Below are positions 39,095 through 47,853 of a stretch of DNA of 64,000 nucleotides, piece after piece (position 1 is the stretch's first letter; the number at the start of each line of letters is the position of its first letter). The position numbers were made by a program, and so were the translations under genes. The stretch lies in the NCBI GenBank assembly GCA_052387955.1, contig JBQTIQ010000015.1, positions 4,811 through 68,810 of the forward strand. The letters run 5' to 3'. Source of the stretch: JBQTIQ01 sp052387955 (GTDB taxonomy: Bacteria > Actinomycetota > Acidimicrobiia > Acidimicrobiales > JACDCH01). The notes beneath the pieces are model-generated. The model ran no database searches, was not told the origin of the DNA, and saw nothing but the letters and a program-made list of their open reading frames with translations.

Positions 39095-40348
39095 GTGAAG
39101 GTGGTCGTCGTGGGCGGCGACGGACGCGCCCACGCTCTGGCCGACGTGATCGGGCGCAGCGCAGACGTCGTCGTCAGCGGGGGCAACGCCGGGACCCCGG
39201 GAGCGGTCGCCACCGGCCCCGAGGAACTCGAAGCCGACCTCTTCGTGATCAGTGCCGAAGGCCCCCTCGTCGCCGGTCTGGCCGACCGGCTGCGGGCGCA
39301 GGGCAAACGGGTCTACGGCCCGGGGGCCGACGGCGCCCGCCTCGAAGGGTCCAAGGCGTGGATGAAGGCCCTCGTGGCCAGGGCCGGCGTGCCCACCGCC
39401 GCCTACGGAGCCTTCTCCGACCCCGAGCCGGCGTTGGCGTTCCTGCGCCGCCTCGGTCCCCCGTGGGTGGTCAAGACCGACGGCCTCGCCGCCGGCAAGG
39501 GCGTGCTGGTCACCGAGTCCCGCGCCGAGGCGGAAGAGGACGTGCGGGCCAAGCTGTCCGGGCAGGCGTTCGGCGCCGCCGGGCGTACCGTCGTCATCGA
39601 AGAGGGCCTGAGCGGGCCCGAGATCTCGGTGCTGGCCGTCTGTGACGGCCGTCGGGCGGCGGCGCTGGCTCCGGCCCGTGATTTCAAACGGGCTCTCGAC
39701 GGCGACCGGGGGGCCAACACCGGAGGCATGGGTGCCTTCTCGCCCGTACCCGCTGCCGGCGCCGGGTTCGCCGACGAGGTGATCGAGTCGTTCGTCGAGC
39801 CGACCCTGGCCGCGTTGCGGGCCGAGGGCATCGACTACCGGGGCACGCTCTACGCCGGCCTGATGCTCACCCCCGACGGCCCGAGGCTCCTGGAGTACAA
39901 CGTCCGTTTCGGCGATCCCGAGGCGCAGGTGGTGCTGCCGCGGCTCCGCAGCGACCTGGCCCTGTTGTTGGCCCAGGCCGCCGACGGCGCCCTCGAGGAG
40001 ACACCTGACTTCGTCGACGATGCCGCCGTGTGCGTGGTGTGCGCGTCGCCCGGCTATCCGAGCTCGCCTCGCACGGGGGCGGTCATCGAAGGGCTGGGGC
40101 CGAACGGCGAGCTCGACGGCGCCACCGTGTACTGCGCCGGCGTCGCCCACGACGACGCCGGCCGGCTGGTCACCGCCGGCGGGCGGGTGCTCGACGTGGT
40201 CGGGTTCGGGCCCACGATCGCCGCAGCCCGCCAACGGGCCTACAGCGCCGTGAGCCGGGTGTCCTTCGACGGGATGCAGTACCGCACCGACATCGCGGCC
40301 GAGGCGGCGGCCGAGGCGCCCGATGGGCGGGGCCCGCCGATGGATTGA
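39095..40348 (+). CDS. purD: Phosphoribosylamine-glycine ligase
   Basis: A 417-residue ATP-grasp enzyme. The N-terminal VVVVGGDGRAHALADVI replaces the usual GGREH with GGDGRAH, WVVKTDGLAAGKGVLV is the ATP-grasp core, FKRALDGDRGANTGGMGAFSP and LLEYNVRFGDPEAQVVLPRL are PurD signatures. It makes glycinamide ribonucleotide. GTG start; no clear Shine-Dalgarno beyond GGAGCG. The 301-nt gap to purE contains tandem repeats. Confidence 0.96.
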   Translation: MKVVVVGGDGRAHALADVIGRSADVVVSGGNAGTPGAVATGPEELEADLFVISAEGPLVAGLADRLRAQGKRVYGPGADGARLEGSKAWMKALVARAGVPTAAYGAFSDPEPALAFLRRLGPPWVVKTDGLAAGKGVLVTESRAEAEEDVRAKLSGQAFGAAGRTVVIEEGLSGPEISVLAVCDGRRAAALAPARDFKRALDGDRGANTGGMGAFSPVPAAGAGFADEVIESFVEPTLAALRAEGIDYRGTLYAGLMLTPDGPRLLEYNVRFGDPEAQVVLPRLRSDLALLLAQAADGALEETPDFVDDAAVCVVCASPGYPSSPRTGAVIEGLGPNGELDGATVYCAGVAHDDAGRLVTAGGRVLDVVGFGPTIAAARQRAYSAVSRVSFDGMQYRTDIAAEAAAEAPDGRGPPMD

Positions 40349-40372
40349 CCCGGTCCGGCGGCGGGGGCGCGG

Positions 40373-40478
40373 CTCGCCGTCACGGCCGACAGCGAGCAAC
40401 ATGCGGGGGCAGCGGGCAACCAGCGGTCGCCGTCGCGGCCGCCAGCGAGCAGTATGCGGGCTAACGGGCCGGCCAGTG
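40373..40478 (+). repeat. Two tandem 53-bp repeats after purD
   Basis: Unit 1 is 40373-40425 and unit 2 is 40426-40478. Shared blocks include TCGCCGTC, CGGCCG, CAGCGAGCA and ATGCGGG, with scattered mismatches. They precede a second, more recent tandem repeat with a related start. Confidence 0.75.
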
Positions 40479-40480
40479 GT

Positions 40481-40640
40481 CGCCGTAGTGGCCGCCAGGC
40501 CGCCGGCGACAGCCTGCGGAGGCAGGAGCGAAGTGACGCCCGCAGCAGACCAACAAGCAACGCCGTAGTGGCCGCCAGGCCGCCGGCGACAGCCTGCGGA
40601 GGCAGGAGCGAAGCGACGCCCGCAGCAGACCAGCGAACAC
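40481..40640 (+). repeat. Two tandem 80-bp repeats before purE
   Basis: 40481-40552 and 40561-40632 are identical over 72 bp except for one base (GAAGTGACG / GAAGCGACG). Each unit starts CGCCGTAGTGGCCGCCAGGC. The near-identity means a very recent duplication or active homogenisation. The second unit ends 10-18 nt before purE. Confidence 0.95.
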
Positions 40641-40649
40641 GGAGCGACG

Positions 40650-41105
40650 ATGACCAACAAGGTGGCCGTACTCATGGGGTCGCCCAACGACGGCGACAAG
40701 ATGCGGGCGGCGTCGGACACGCTGGCCCGCTTCGGTATCGTCGCCGACGTGCGGGTGATGTCGGCCCACCGCAGCCCGACGGTGGTGGCCGAGTTCGCCT
40801 CCGGCGCCCGGGGGGCGGGTTATGTCGCGGTCATCTGCGGCGCCGGCATGGCCGCTCACCTGGCCGGGGTGGTGGCAGCCCACACGACTTTGCCGGTGGT
40901 CGGGGTCCCCTTGTCCGGGGGGGCGCTCAACGGCGTCGACGCCCTCTACGCCACCGTGCAGATGCCTCGGGGGATCCCGGTGGCGACGGTGGCCATCGAC
41001 GGGTCGATGAACGCGGCGTTGCTCGTCGTGGCGATGCTGGCCATCACCGACAGCGGCCTGGCGGCCCAGCTCGGGGACTACCGCCGCGAGATCGCCTCCG
41101 CCTGA
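40650..41105 (+). CDS. purE: N5-carboxyaminoimidazole ribonucleotide mutase
   Basis: A 151-residue class I PurE. VAVLMGSPNDGDKMRAA (usually GSxSD), VMSAHRSPTVVAEFASGARG with the catalytic His, VICGAGMAAHLAGVVAAHT and GVPLSGGALNGVDALYATVQMP are all conserved. It converts N5-CAIR to CAIR; its partner PurK is not in the window. A tandem repeat ends just before the start. Confidence 0.96.
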   Translation: MTNKVAVLMGSPNDGDKMRAASDTLARFGIVADVRVMSAHRSPTVVAEFASGARGAGYVAVICGAGMAAHLAGVVAAHTTLPVVGVPLSGGALNGVDALYATVQMPRGIPVATVAIDGSMNAALLVVAMLAITDSGLAAQLGDYRREIASA

Positions 41106-41205
41106 GCGCTGGCCCCCGATCGGGCGGTACTCGTCATAGGGCACCGGCCGCCGGCCGGGAGCTCGTCGTCGTTGACGGGCTCCCGTGGCCGGCGTGTGGT
41201 GCTGC

Positions 41206-41481
41206 TCAGTTGTGCGGCGTAGTGGTACGGCGAGTAGCTCGGTGCCGGTGGCGTGTGAGCGTGGAGGCCCGCTCCCCCGCCCTGCGGCCCGCCTCGTTGC
41301 GGGTCACGGGCAGTCGTGGCACCGAGCGGATCCCGGCTGCCGCCACCGCGCAGGGGAGACACGTTGGCGGCAGTTCGGGCCCGGAGGGGTAGACGAGGCA
41401 GTCGGCGCAGAACGGGTTGCCACACCTCGTGCAGCTGTCCTCGGCGAGGTGGGAGAGGTGCTTGTCGCATCGTCCGTCCAT
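41206..41481 (-). CDS. Small B-box-like zinc-binding protein
   Basis: A 91-residue protein with a strong GGAGGGGG box. CDKHLSHLAEDSCTRCGNPFC and ADCLVYPSGPELPPTCLPC make a Cys/His set (CxxH...CxxC...CxxC...CxxC) like a B-box or DUF-type zinc finger; such proteins recur in actinobacteria, often followed by a membrane part, which is absent here. The tail is basic (RRAGERASTLTRHRHRATRR). It lies between purE and purB on the opposite strand. Function unknown. Confidence 0.75.
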   Translation of the reverse strand: MDGRCDKHLSHLAEDSCTRCGNPFCADCLVYPSGPELPPTCLPCAVAAAGIRSVPRLPVTRNEAGRRAGERASTLTRHRHRATRRTTTPHN

Positions 41482-41589
41482 GTCGCCCCCTCCGGTTCCT
41501 TCGGATTGCTACGTGAGTGGCTTCGGCACTCCACGGGCCACAATTGATGGGTCATTCGGCCCCCAGGACACGAGAGGTCAGGCCCCCAC

Positions 41590-43008
41590 ATGGCGCCCAA
41601 CGTGCTCGCCACCCGGTACGCCTCGCCCGAGCTGCGCGCCCTGTGGTCCCCGGAACGAAAGGTGGTCCTCGAGCGCGAGCTGTGGCTGGCGGTCCTGAGG
41701 GCGCAGCGCGAGCTCGGCGTCGACGTGCCCGACGGGGTGATCGAGGCCTACGAAGCCGTCATCGACGAGGTCGACCTCGCTGCCATCGACACCCGGGAAC
41801 GGGTCACCCGCCACGACGTCAAGGCCCGCATCGACGAGTTCTGCCACCTCGCCGGTCACCAGCACGTGCACAAGGGCATGACCAGCCGTGACCTGACCGA
41901 GAACGTCGAGCAGCTCCAGGTGCGGCGGTCCCTCGAGCTGGTGCGTGACCGGGTGGTGGCGGTCCTGGCCCGGCTGGCGGCACGGGCCGTCGAGTACACC
42001 GGCCTGGCCCTGGTCGGGCGGTCCCACAACGTGGCCGCCCAGGTCACCACGTTGGGCAAGCGGTTCGCCTCCGCCGCCGAGGAGCTGTTGTTGGCCTTCG
42101 AGAGGGTCGAGGACCTCCTCGCCCGTTACCCGCTGCGAGGGATCAAGGGACCGATGGGCACGGCCCAGGACCAGCTCGACCTCCTCGGCGGCGACGCCGG
42201 GGCGCTGGCCGAGCTGGAGGCGGCGGTGGCCCGCCATCTCGGCTTCAGCCGGGTGCTGGCCTCCGTCGGCCAGGTGTACCCCCGGTCCCTCGACCTCGAC
42301 GTGGTGGCGGCGTTGGTGCAGGCCGCTTCGGCGCCGTCGTCGCTGGCCATCACCATCCGGCTCATGGCGGGCCACGAGCTGGCGACCGAAGGCTTCCGGC
42401 CGGGCCAGATCGGCTCGTCGGCCATGCCTCACAAGATGAACAGCCGTTCCTGCGAGCGGGTCAACGGGTTCATGGACGTGCTCCGGGGCCACCTGACGAT
42501 GGCGGCCGGCCTGGCCGGCTCGCAATGGAACGAGGGCGACGTCAGCGACTCGGTGGTCCGCCGGGTGGTGCTCCCCGACGCCTTCTATGCCCTCGACGGC
42601 CTCTTCGCCACGTTCCTCACCGTCCTCGACGAGTTCGGCGCCTACCCGGCCGTGATCTCCCGGGAGCTCGACCGCTACCTCCCCTTCCTCGCCACCACCA
42701 ACGTCCTGGTGGCGGCGGTCCGCAGCGGCGCCGGCCGCGAGGCCGCCCACGAGGCCATCAAGGAGCACGCGGTGGCGGTGGCGCTGGCCCTGCGAGAGCG
42801 CCCCGATGGGGCCAACGACCTCCTCGACCGCCTCGCCGCTGACGGCCGTCTCGGCCTCGACCGCGCCGGTGTCGAGGCCGCGGTGGCCGACCCACTGCTC
42901 TTCGCCGGCGCCGCCGGTGCCCAGGTCGCCGACGTGGCCCGCCGCGTCGGCGACGTCGTAGCCACCCATCTGACCGCAGCCGGCTACGCCCCGGAACCGA
43001 TCCTCTGA
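41590..43008 (+). CDS. purB: Adenylosuccinate lyase
   Basis: A 472-residue fumarase-superfamily enzyme acting twice in purine synthesis (SAICAR to AICAR; adenylosuccinate to AMP). RHDVKARIDEFCHLAG, HKGMTSRDLTENV and the signature GSSAMPHKMNSRSCERV (mobile catalytic loop) are present. It is divergent from the small zinc protein and starts the purB-C-S-Q-L series, in which gaps are short. Confidence 0.97.
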   Translation: MAPNVLATRYASPELRALWSPERKVVLERELWLAVLRAQRELGVDVPDGVIEAYEAVIDEVDLAAIDTRERVTRHDVKARIDEFCHLAGHQHVHKGMTSRDLTENVEQLQVRRSLELVRDRVVAVLARLAARAVEYTGLALVGRSHNVAAQVTTLGKRFASAAEELLLAFERVEDLLARYPLRGIKGPMGTAQDQLDLLGGDAGALAELEAAVARHLGFSRVLASVGQVYPRSLDLDVVAALVQAASAPSSLAITIRLMAGHELATEGFRPGQIGSSAMPHKMNSRSCERVNGFMDVLRGHLTMAAGLAGSQWNEGDVSDSVVRRVVLPDAFYALDGLFATFLTVLDEFGAYPAVISRELDRYLPFLATTNVLVAAVRSGAGREAAHEAIKEHAVAVALALRERPDGANDLLDRLAADGRLGLDRAGVEAAVADPLLFAGAAGAQVADVARRVGDVVATHLTAAGYAPEPIL

Positions 43009-43059
43009 CCCTCGCGCTCAGCCGGTCGGTCCCGGCCAGAGCGACTACCTTCGCCGGCC

Positions 43060-43959
43060 ATGCCCGCGCTCGAACTCGGTCTGCCGCACGTCCACTCCGG
43101 CAAGGTCCGCGATATCTACGACGCCGGCGACGGCCGGCTGTTGATGGTGACGTCGGACCGGATCTCGGCCTTCGACGTGGTGATGGCCGAGCCCATCGCC
43201 GACAAGGGTCGCGTCCTCACCGCCATGACCGCGTTCTGGCTCGACGAGCTGCGCGACGTGGTCGGCAGCCACCTGGTCTCCACCGACCTGGACGACTGTC
43301 CGCCCGAGGCCCGGCGGCCCGAACTGGAGGGCCGCGTGATGCTGTGCCGCCGGGCCGAGATGCTGCCGGTGGAATGCATCGTGCGGGGCTACCTGTCGGG
43401 CTCGGCGTGGAGCGAGTACCGCCGCCACGGGACCATGCACGGCACCGTCCTTCCCGCCGGCCTCACCGAGTCGGACCGGTTGCCCGAGCCGGTGTTCACG
43501 CCGTCGACGAAGGCCGATATCGGCGACCACGACGAGAACATCAGCTTCGAACGGGCCGTCGAGCTCGTCGGGAAGGAAGTCGCCGAGCAGAGCCGCGACG
43601 TCAGCCTGGAGCTGTACCGCCGGGCCGCCGACCGGGCCGCCAGCCGAGGGATCATCATCGCCGACACCAAGTTCGAGCTCGGTTTCGTCGACGGCGAGCT
43701 GGTGGTGTGCGACGAGGTGCTGACCCCGGACTCGTCGCGGTTCTGGCCGGCCGACTCCTACGCCCCCGGCCGGTCCCAGCCCAGCTTCGACAAGCAGCCG
43801 GTGCGTGACTACCTGTCCGGCCTCGACTGGGACAAGACTCCGCCGCCGCCCCCCTTGCCCGAGGCGGTGGTGGACGCCAGCGCCCTTCGCTACCGCGAGG
43901 CGTACGAGCGGGTGACAGGCCTTTCACTGGAAGACTGGCCGTCACCACCCGCCTCCTAG
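43060..43959 (+). CDS. purC: SAICAR synthase
   Basis: A 299-residue enzyme ligating aspartate to CAIR with ATP. SGKVRDIYDAGDGRLLMVTSDRISAFDVV, MLPVECIVRGYLSGSAWSEY, FTPSTKADIGDHDENISF and IIADTKFELGFVDGELVVCDEVLTPDSSRFW match PurC from end to end. It follows purB by 51 nt and purS starts one nt after its stop. Confidence 0.97.
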   Translation: MPALELGLPHVHSGKVRDIYDAGDGRLLMVTSDRISAFDVVMAEPIADKGRVLTAMTAFWLDELRDVVGSHLVSTDLDDCPPEARRPELEGRVMLCRRAEMLPVECIVRGYLSGSAWSEYRRHGTMHGTVLPAGLTESDRLPEPVFTPSTKADIGDHDENISFERAVELVGKEVAEQSRDVSLELYRRAADRAASRGIIIADTKFELGFVDGELVVCDEVLTPDSSRFWPADSYAPGRSQPSFDKQPVRDYLSGLDWDKTPPPPPLPEAVVDASALRYREAYERVTGLSLEDWPSPPAS

Positions 43960-43960
43960 A

Positions 43961-44224
43961 GTGAGCGCGGTGAGGTTCTCGGTCGTCGTCGAGGTCCAGT
44001 TGCGTGCCGGCGTCGCCGATCCCCAGGGTGCCACCATCGAGCGCTCGCTGCCCACGCTGGGCTTCGACGGGGTCAGCGAGGTACGGGTCGGCAAGTGCAT
44101 CCGCTTCGCGCTCGACGCCGACGACGAGCACGCCGCCCGGGCCGAGGTCGACGACCTGTGCACCCGGTTCCTGGCCAACCCGGTGATCGAGGACGCCGCC
44201 GTGCGGCTGGAAGCGCTGGGCTGA
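43961..44224 (+). CDS. purS: PurS subunit of FGAM synthase
   Basis: An 87-residue subunit that bridges PurQ and PurL. FSVVVEVQLRAGVADPQGATIERSLPTLGF and VRVGKCIRFALDADDE are typical. GTG 43961 is used; GTG 43970 is an alternative start. Its stop overlaps the purQ ATG by one base (TGATG), consistent with equal production of the complex. Confidence 0.95.
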   Translation: MSAVRFSVVVEVQLRAGVADPQGATIERSLPTLGFDGVSEVRVGKCIRFALDADDEHAARAEVDDLCTRFLANPVIEDAAVRLEALG

Positions 44225-44898
44225 TGGCCCCGACGGTCGGGGTGGTGCTGTTCCCGGGATCGAACTGCGAACAGGACGTGGCCGAGGCGGTGCGCGGCCT
44301 GGGGGGCGAGGCCCGGATCCTGTGGCACGGCGATCCCCGCGTCGGAGATGTGGACGCCGTGGTGGTCCCCGGTGGCTTCGCCCACGGCGACTACCTGAGG
44401 CCGGGCGCCATCGCCCGGTTCTCGCCGGTGATGGAGGCGGTGGCCCGCTTCGCCGCCGACGGCGGTCCGGTGGCCGGCATCTGCAACGGGTTCCAGGTCC
44501 TCACCGAGGCGGGCCTGCTCCCCGGTGCCCTCCAGAAGAACCGAGGCCTGAAATTCCTGTGCACGACGGTGGCCCTCCGGGTCGACAGCACCCGGTCGGT
44601 GCTCACCTCCGGCGCCGCCCGAGGCGATGTCCTGCGGGTCCCGATCAACCACTTCGAGGGCAACTACACGTGTTCGCCGGACACGCTGGCCGAGCTCCGG
44701 GCCGACGAGCGGGTCGTGCTGCGCTACGTCGACAACCCGAACGGGTCGACCGACGACATCGCCGGGATCTGCAACCGCGCCGGCAACGTGGTCGGGCTCA
44801 TGCCCCACCCCGAACGGGCCAGCCATCCGCTGCTGGGCTCGACCGACGGTGCCGTGCTGCTGACGTCGATGCTCTCGGCCGCCGCGGCGGCGGCGTGA
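44224..44898 (+). CDS. purQ: PurQ glutaminase subunit of FGAM synthase
   Basis: A 224-residue class I glutamine amidotransferase. VGVVLFPGSNCEQDVAEAV starts the family; GPVAGICNGFQVLTEAGLLPG holds the nucleophile Cys, and GLMPHPERA the His-x-Glu pair. It releases ammonia for PurL. Overlaps purS by one base and lies 15 nt before purL. Confidence 0.97.
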   Translation: MAPTVGVVLFPGSNCEQDVAEAVRGLGGEARILWHGDPRVGDVDAVVVPGGFAHGDYLRPGAIARFSPVMEAVARFAADGGPVAGICNGFQVLTEAGLLPGALQKNRGLKFLCTTVALRVDSTRSVLTSGAARGDVLRVPINHFEGNYTCSPDTLAELRADERVVLRYVDNPNGSTDDIAGICNRAGNVVGLMPHPERASHPLLGSTDGAVLLTSMLSAAAAAA

Positions 44899-44913
44899 GC
44901 GGCGGCCTCGCCG

Positions 44914-47208
44914 GTGGTTGACCCTGACCGGTCGGTGCACCGGGCGCTGGGGCTGACCGACGACGAACACGACCGGATCGTCGAGGTCCTCGGCCGGCCG
45001 CCCAATCATCTCGAGCTGGCCATGTACTCGGTCATGTGGTCCGAGCACTGTTCCTACAAGTCGTCCCGCATCCATCTCGGGAGGCTGCCGACCGACGCCC
45101 CGTGGGTGGTGGTGCCTCCCGGCGAGGGGGCCGGCGTCCTCGACGTGGGCGACGGCATCGGTGCTGCCATCCGCATCGAGAGCCACAACCATCCCTCCGC
45201 CATCGAGCCCTACCAAGGGGCGGCCACCGGCGTCGGTGGCATCCTGAGGGACATCTTCTCGATGGGTGCCCGGCCGATCGCGGTGATGGACACGCTGTGC
45301 TTCGGGCCTCTCGAAGAGGCCCGTAGCCGCTGGGTGGCCGAAGGCGTGGTGTCGGGCGTGTCCGGCTACGGCAACTCGGTCGGGGTGCCCACCGTGGGGG
45401 GTGAGACCGTCTTCGACGAGACCTACGCCGACAACCCGCTCGTCAACGTCCTGTGCCTCGGCCTCCTTCCGCTCGAGCGGCTGGTGCTGGGCCGGGCCGA
45501 GGGCGTGGGCAACCTGGCCGTGCTGCTCGGCTCGTCGACCGGTCGCGACGGCATCGGCGGTGTGTCGGTGTTGGCGTCGGCCGGGTTCGGTGACGCCGCC
45601 GCCGACGCCGCCAAGCGCCCGAGCGTCCAGGTCGGCGACCCCTTCGAGGAGAAGCGGCTCATCGAGGCCTGCCTGGCGCTGCTCGACGCCGGCTTGGCGG
45701 TCGGTGTGCAGGACCTCGGTGGCGCCGGGCTCACCTGTGCCACCTCGGAGACCGCGGCCAAGGGCGGTGCCGGCATGGACGTGTACGTCGACGCCGTCCA
45801 TCAGCGCGAACCGGGCATGGCCCCCTTCGAGGTGATGACCAGCGAGTCCCAGGAACGGATGCTGGCCATCGTCCGCCCCGAGCATCTCGACGAGGTGCTG
45901 GCCATCGCCGCCCGTTGGGAGGTGACCGCCGTCGTCGTCGGGACCGTGACCGGAACCGGGCGCCTACGGGTCCTCGACCGCGACGGCGCGGGCGCCAGCT
46001 CGCCCGGCGGCGATGGGTGTGGGGCGCAGCCCCACGGGAGCACGGTGTTGGCCGACATGCCCGCCCGGTCCCTGGAGGAGGACGCCCCCCGTTACGACCG
46101 GCCCCGGACGCCGCCGGTCGACCTGGCGGCCCGGTGGGCCGACCAACCCGAGTTCTACGTGGGCCTGGCTGATACTGATCGAGGGCGGGTGAGCCGTGAC
46201 CTGTTGGCCATGTTGGCCGACACCGCCTGGGTGTCGTCGCAGTACGACCACCAGCTGTTCCTGAACACGGTCCAGGGGCCAGGGGCCGACGCTGCCGTGC
46301 TACGGCTCAAGCACCCGGTGACCGGGCTCGACACCGGCCGCGCCCTCGCCCTCACCACCGACAGCAACCATCGGTGGTGCGCGGTAGACCCCCGGGCCGG
46401 CACCGCCGCCCTGGTGGCGGAATCGGTCGCCAACCTCGCCGTCAGCGGGGCTCGGCCGCTGGCCGTGGTCAACTGCCTCAACTTCGGCAACCCGGAGCAC
46501 CCCGAGGTGATGTGGCAGCTGGCCGAGGCGATCGACGGCATGGCCGAAGCGTGCCGGGCGCTGGCGGTCCCGGTGGTCGGTGGCAACGTCAGCCTCTACA
46601 ACGAGTCCCGGGGCCGTGACATCGACCCGACGCCGGTGGTCGGCCTGCTCGGCGTCGTCGACCGGCTCGAGCGCCGGCCGCCCGGCGCGGTGCTGGTTGC
46701 CGGCGCCCGGCTGGTCGTGCTCGGCCCCGCGACGACACCGGCGTTGGCCGGGTCGCGTTGGGCGTGGTCGCGCCAGCTCCGAGGCGGCCGGCTCCCGGTG
46801 GTCGACTTCGTCGCCCACGGCGCCCTCTGCGACCTCGTCCGGGACCTGGTCGGTGCCGGCCTGCCGGCAGGGGTGCACGACGTCGGGGACGGCGGGCTGG
46901 TCCTGGCGTTGGCCGAGATGGCGGTCCGGTCCGGTGTCGGGTTCGAAGTGAGCGGGCCGGCGGTGGCCGACGTGGCCACGCTGTTCGGCGAGGCGCCCGC
47001 CCGGGTGGTGCTGGCGGTGGCGCCCGACCGGGTGGCCGAGGTCGAGGACCGGGCCGCGGCAGCCGGGGTCACGGCCCGGTGGCTGGGCACCGCCGGCGGC
47101 AGGAGCCTCGGGGTCGAGGGCCTGATGGAACTGTCCCTGGTCGACGCGGCCCACGCCTGGGGCGAGACCCTCCCGACCGCGCTGGGCCACGGCACCACCC
47201 AGGGTTGA
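44914..47208 (+). CDS. purL: PurL synthetase subunit of FGAM synthase, with in-frame repeat insertion
   Basis: A 764-residue small-type PurL (GTG start). MYSVMWSEHCSYKSSRIHLG, RIESHNHPSAIEPYQGAATG, GGETVFDETYADNPLVNVL and GGAGLTCATSETAAKGGAGM are core motifs; it makes FGAM from FGAR with ATP and ammonia. Residues ~357-376 (GAGASSPGGDGCGAQPHGS) are encoded by a copy of dispersed repeat family A, between RLRVLDRD and TVLADMPARSLEEDAP. Homologues would join these two stretches directly, so the repeat adds about 18-20 residues without breaking the frame, in the linker between the two halves. Confidence 0.96.
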   Translation: MVDPDRSVHRALGLTDDEHDRIVEVLGRPPNHLELAMYSVMWSEHCSYKSSRIHLGRLPTDAPWVVVPPGEGAGVLDVGDGIGAAIRIESHNHPSAIEPYQGAATGVGGILRDIFSMGARPIAVMDTLCFGPLEEARSRWVAEGVVSGVSGYGNSVGVPTVGGETVFDETYADNPLVNVLCLGLLPLERLVLGRAEGVGNLAVLLGSSTGRDGIGGVSVLASAGFGDAAADAAKRPSVQVGDPFEEKRLIEACLALLDAGLAVGVQDLGGAGLTCATSETAAKGGAGMDVYVDAVHQREPGMAPFEVMTSESQERMLAIVRPEHLDEVLAIAARWEVTAVVVGTVTGTGRLRVLDRDGAGASSPGGDGCGAQPHGSTVLADMPARSLEEDAPRYDRPRTPPVDLAARWADQPEFYVGLADTDRGRVSRDLLAMLADTAWVSSQYDHQLFLNTVQGPGADAAVLRLKHPVTGLDTGRALALTTDSNHRWCAVDPRAGTAALVAESVANLAVSGARPLAVVNCLNFGNPEHPEVMWQLAEAIDGMAEACRALAVPVVGGNVSLYNESRGRDIDPTPVVGLLGVVDRLERRPPGAVLVAGARLVVLGPATTPALAGSRWAWSRQLRGGRLPVVDFVAHGALCDLVRDLVGAGLPAGVHDVGDGGLVLALAEMAVRSGVGFEVSGPAVADVATLFGEAPARVVLAVAPDRVAEVEDRAAAAGVTARWLGTAGGRSLGVEGLMELSLVDAAHAWGETLPTALGHGTTQG
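45982..46039 (+). repeat. Dispersed repeat family A, copy 3, inside purL
   Basis: GACGGCGCGGGCGCCAGCTC, then GCCCGGCGGCGATGGGTGTG and GGGCGCAGCCCCACGGGA match the cores of 9387-9471 and 62414-62498 almost base for base. It is shorter than intergenic copies: the GTGCGAGCGGAG...CAGGCC start block is missing. Confidence 0.9.
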
Positions 47209-47241
47209 ACCGTCCAGCCGCCCGAGCGAAGCGAGCTCCTC

Positions 47242-47307
47242 CGCGAACGGATAGCGCTACCGGGGCTCGCTCGACCATCTCCTCGCCCTCGCTCTCGCCC
47301 GTTCGCG
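47242..47307. terminator. Possible terminator between purL and the GtrA gene
   Basis: CGCGAACGG (47242-47250) pairs with CCGTTCGCG (47299-47307) across a long spacer that holds GAGCGAAGCGAG-like and GCTCGCTCG sequences. It lies between convergent genes and may act in both directions; the pairing is weak evidence. Confidence 0.35.
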
Positions 47308-47775
47308 TCAGACCATGGGGAGGGGGGCTTCGGGTTCCTCGTCGGTGGCGGCGAACAGGACCCGGTCGAGCACGAAGAACTTGGCCAGCCACAGCACCCC
47401 GAAGCCGATCACGTTGCCGACGTTGGCCATCACCGGCGTGTCGGGGTACCGGTGCTCGAGGACTGCCACCACGATGGTGGAGAGCACCAACCCGAGGAAC
47501 GTCATCACCCAGAACGGGAGCACCTCGGCGTAGAAGCTGCTCTTGCCCTGCTTCTTCCACACCCAGGCCCGGCACAACAGGTAGGAGGGAATGGTGCTGA
47601 TGGCGACGGCGGCGACGTTCGACCACGCCCAGGACCAGTCGAGCACCTGGGTGAACACCGTCAGCAGCGTCTGGCCGCTGACGGTCCCGACCACCGAGGT
47701 CATCGAGTACTTCCACAGCTTGCGCACCAGCGGCCGGTCGCGCAGCCTGACGACGTCGGTTCCCTGCGATGTCAC
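47308..47775 (-). CDS. GtrA-family membrane protein
   Basis: A 155-residue protein with four TM helices, GTG start at 47775. LVRKLWKYSMTSVVGTVSGQTLLTVF, VAAVAISTIPSYLLCRAWVWKKQGKSSF, VLPFWVMTFLGLVLSTIVVAVLE and GNVIGFGVLWLAKFFVLDRVLF give the GtrA/DPMS pattern. Such proteins are thought to flip polyprenyl-phosphate sugars for wall glycan decoration. It is the leftmost gene of the surface-glycan region. Confidence 0.88.
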   Translation of the reverse strand: MTSQGTDVVRLRDRPLVRKLWKYSMTSVVGTVSGQTLLTVFTQVLDWSWAWSNVAAVAISTIPSYLLCRAWVWKKQGKSSFYAEVLPFWVMTFLGLVLSTIVVAVLEHRYPDTPVMANVGNVIGFGVLWLAKFFVLDRVLFAATDEEPEAPLPMV

Positions 47776-47853
47776 CAGGCCGGCCACGACGGCACAGGTT
47801 AGAAGACCCTCGGCGCAAGCTGCCGCCGCCCGGCCCGTTACCGTTGCCCGGCC

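Noticed and set aside
40373..40640. Possible CRISPR array
   Set aside because: The repeats are directly adjacent 53-bp and 80-bp units without unique spacers, and there are no cas genes.
38753..40720. A 655-codon frame antisense to purD and across the repeats
   Set aside because: The frame spans the purA end, intergenic repeats and purD in antisense with no recognisable domain.
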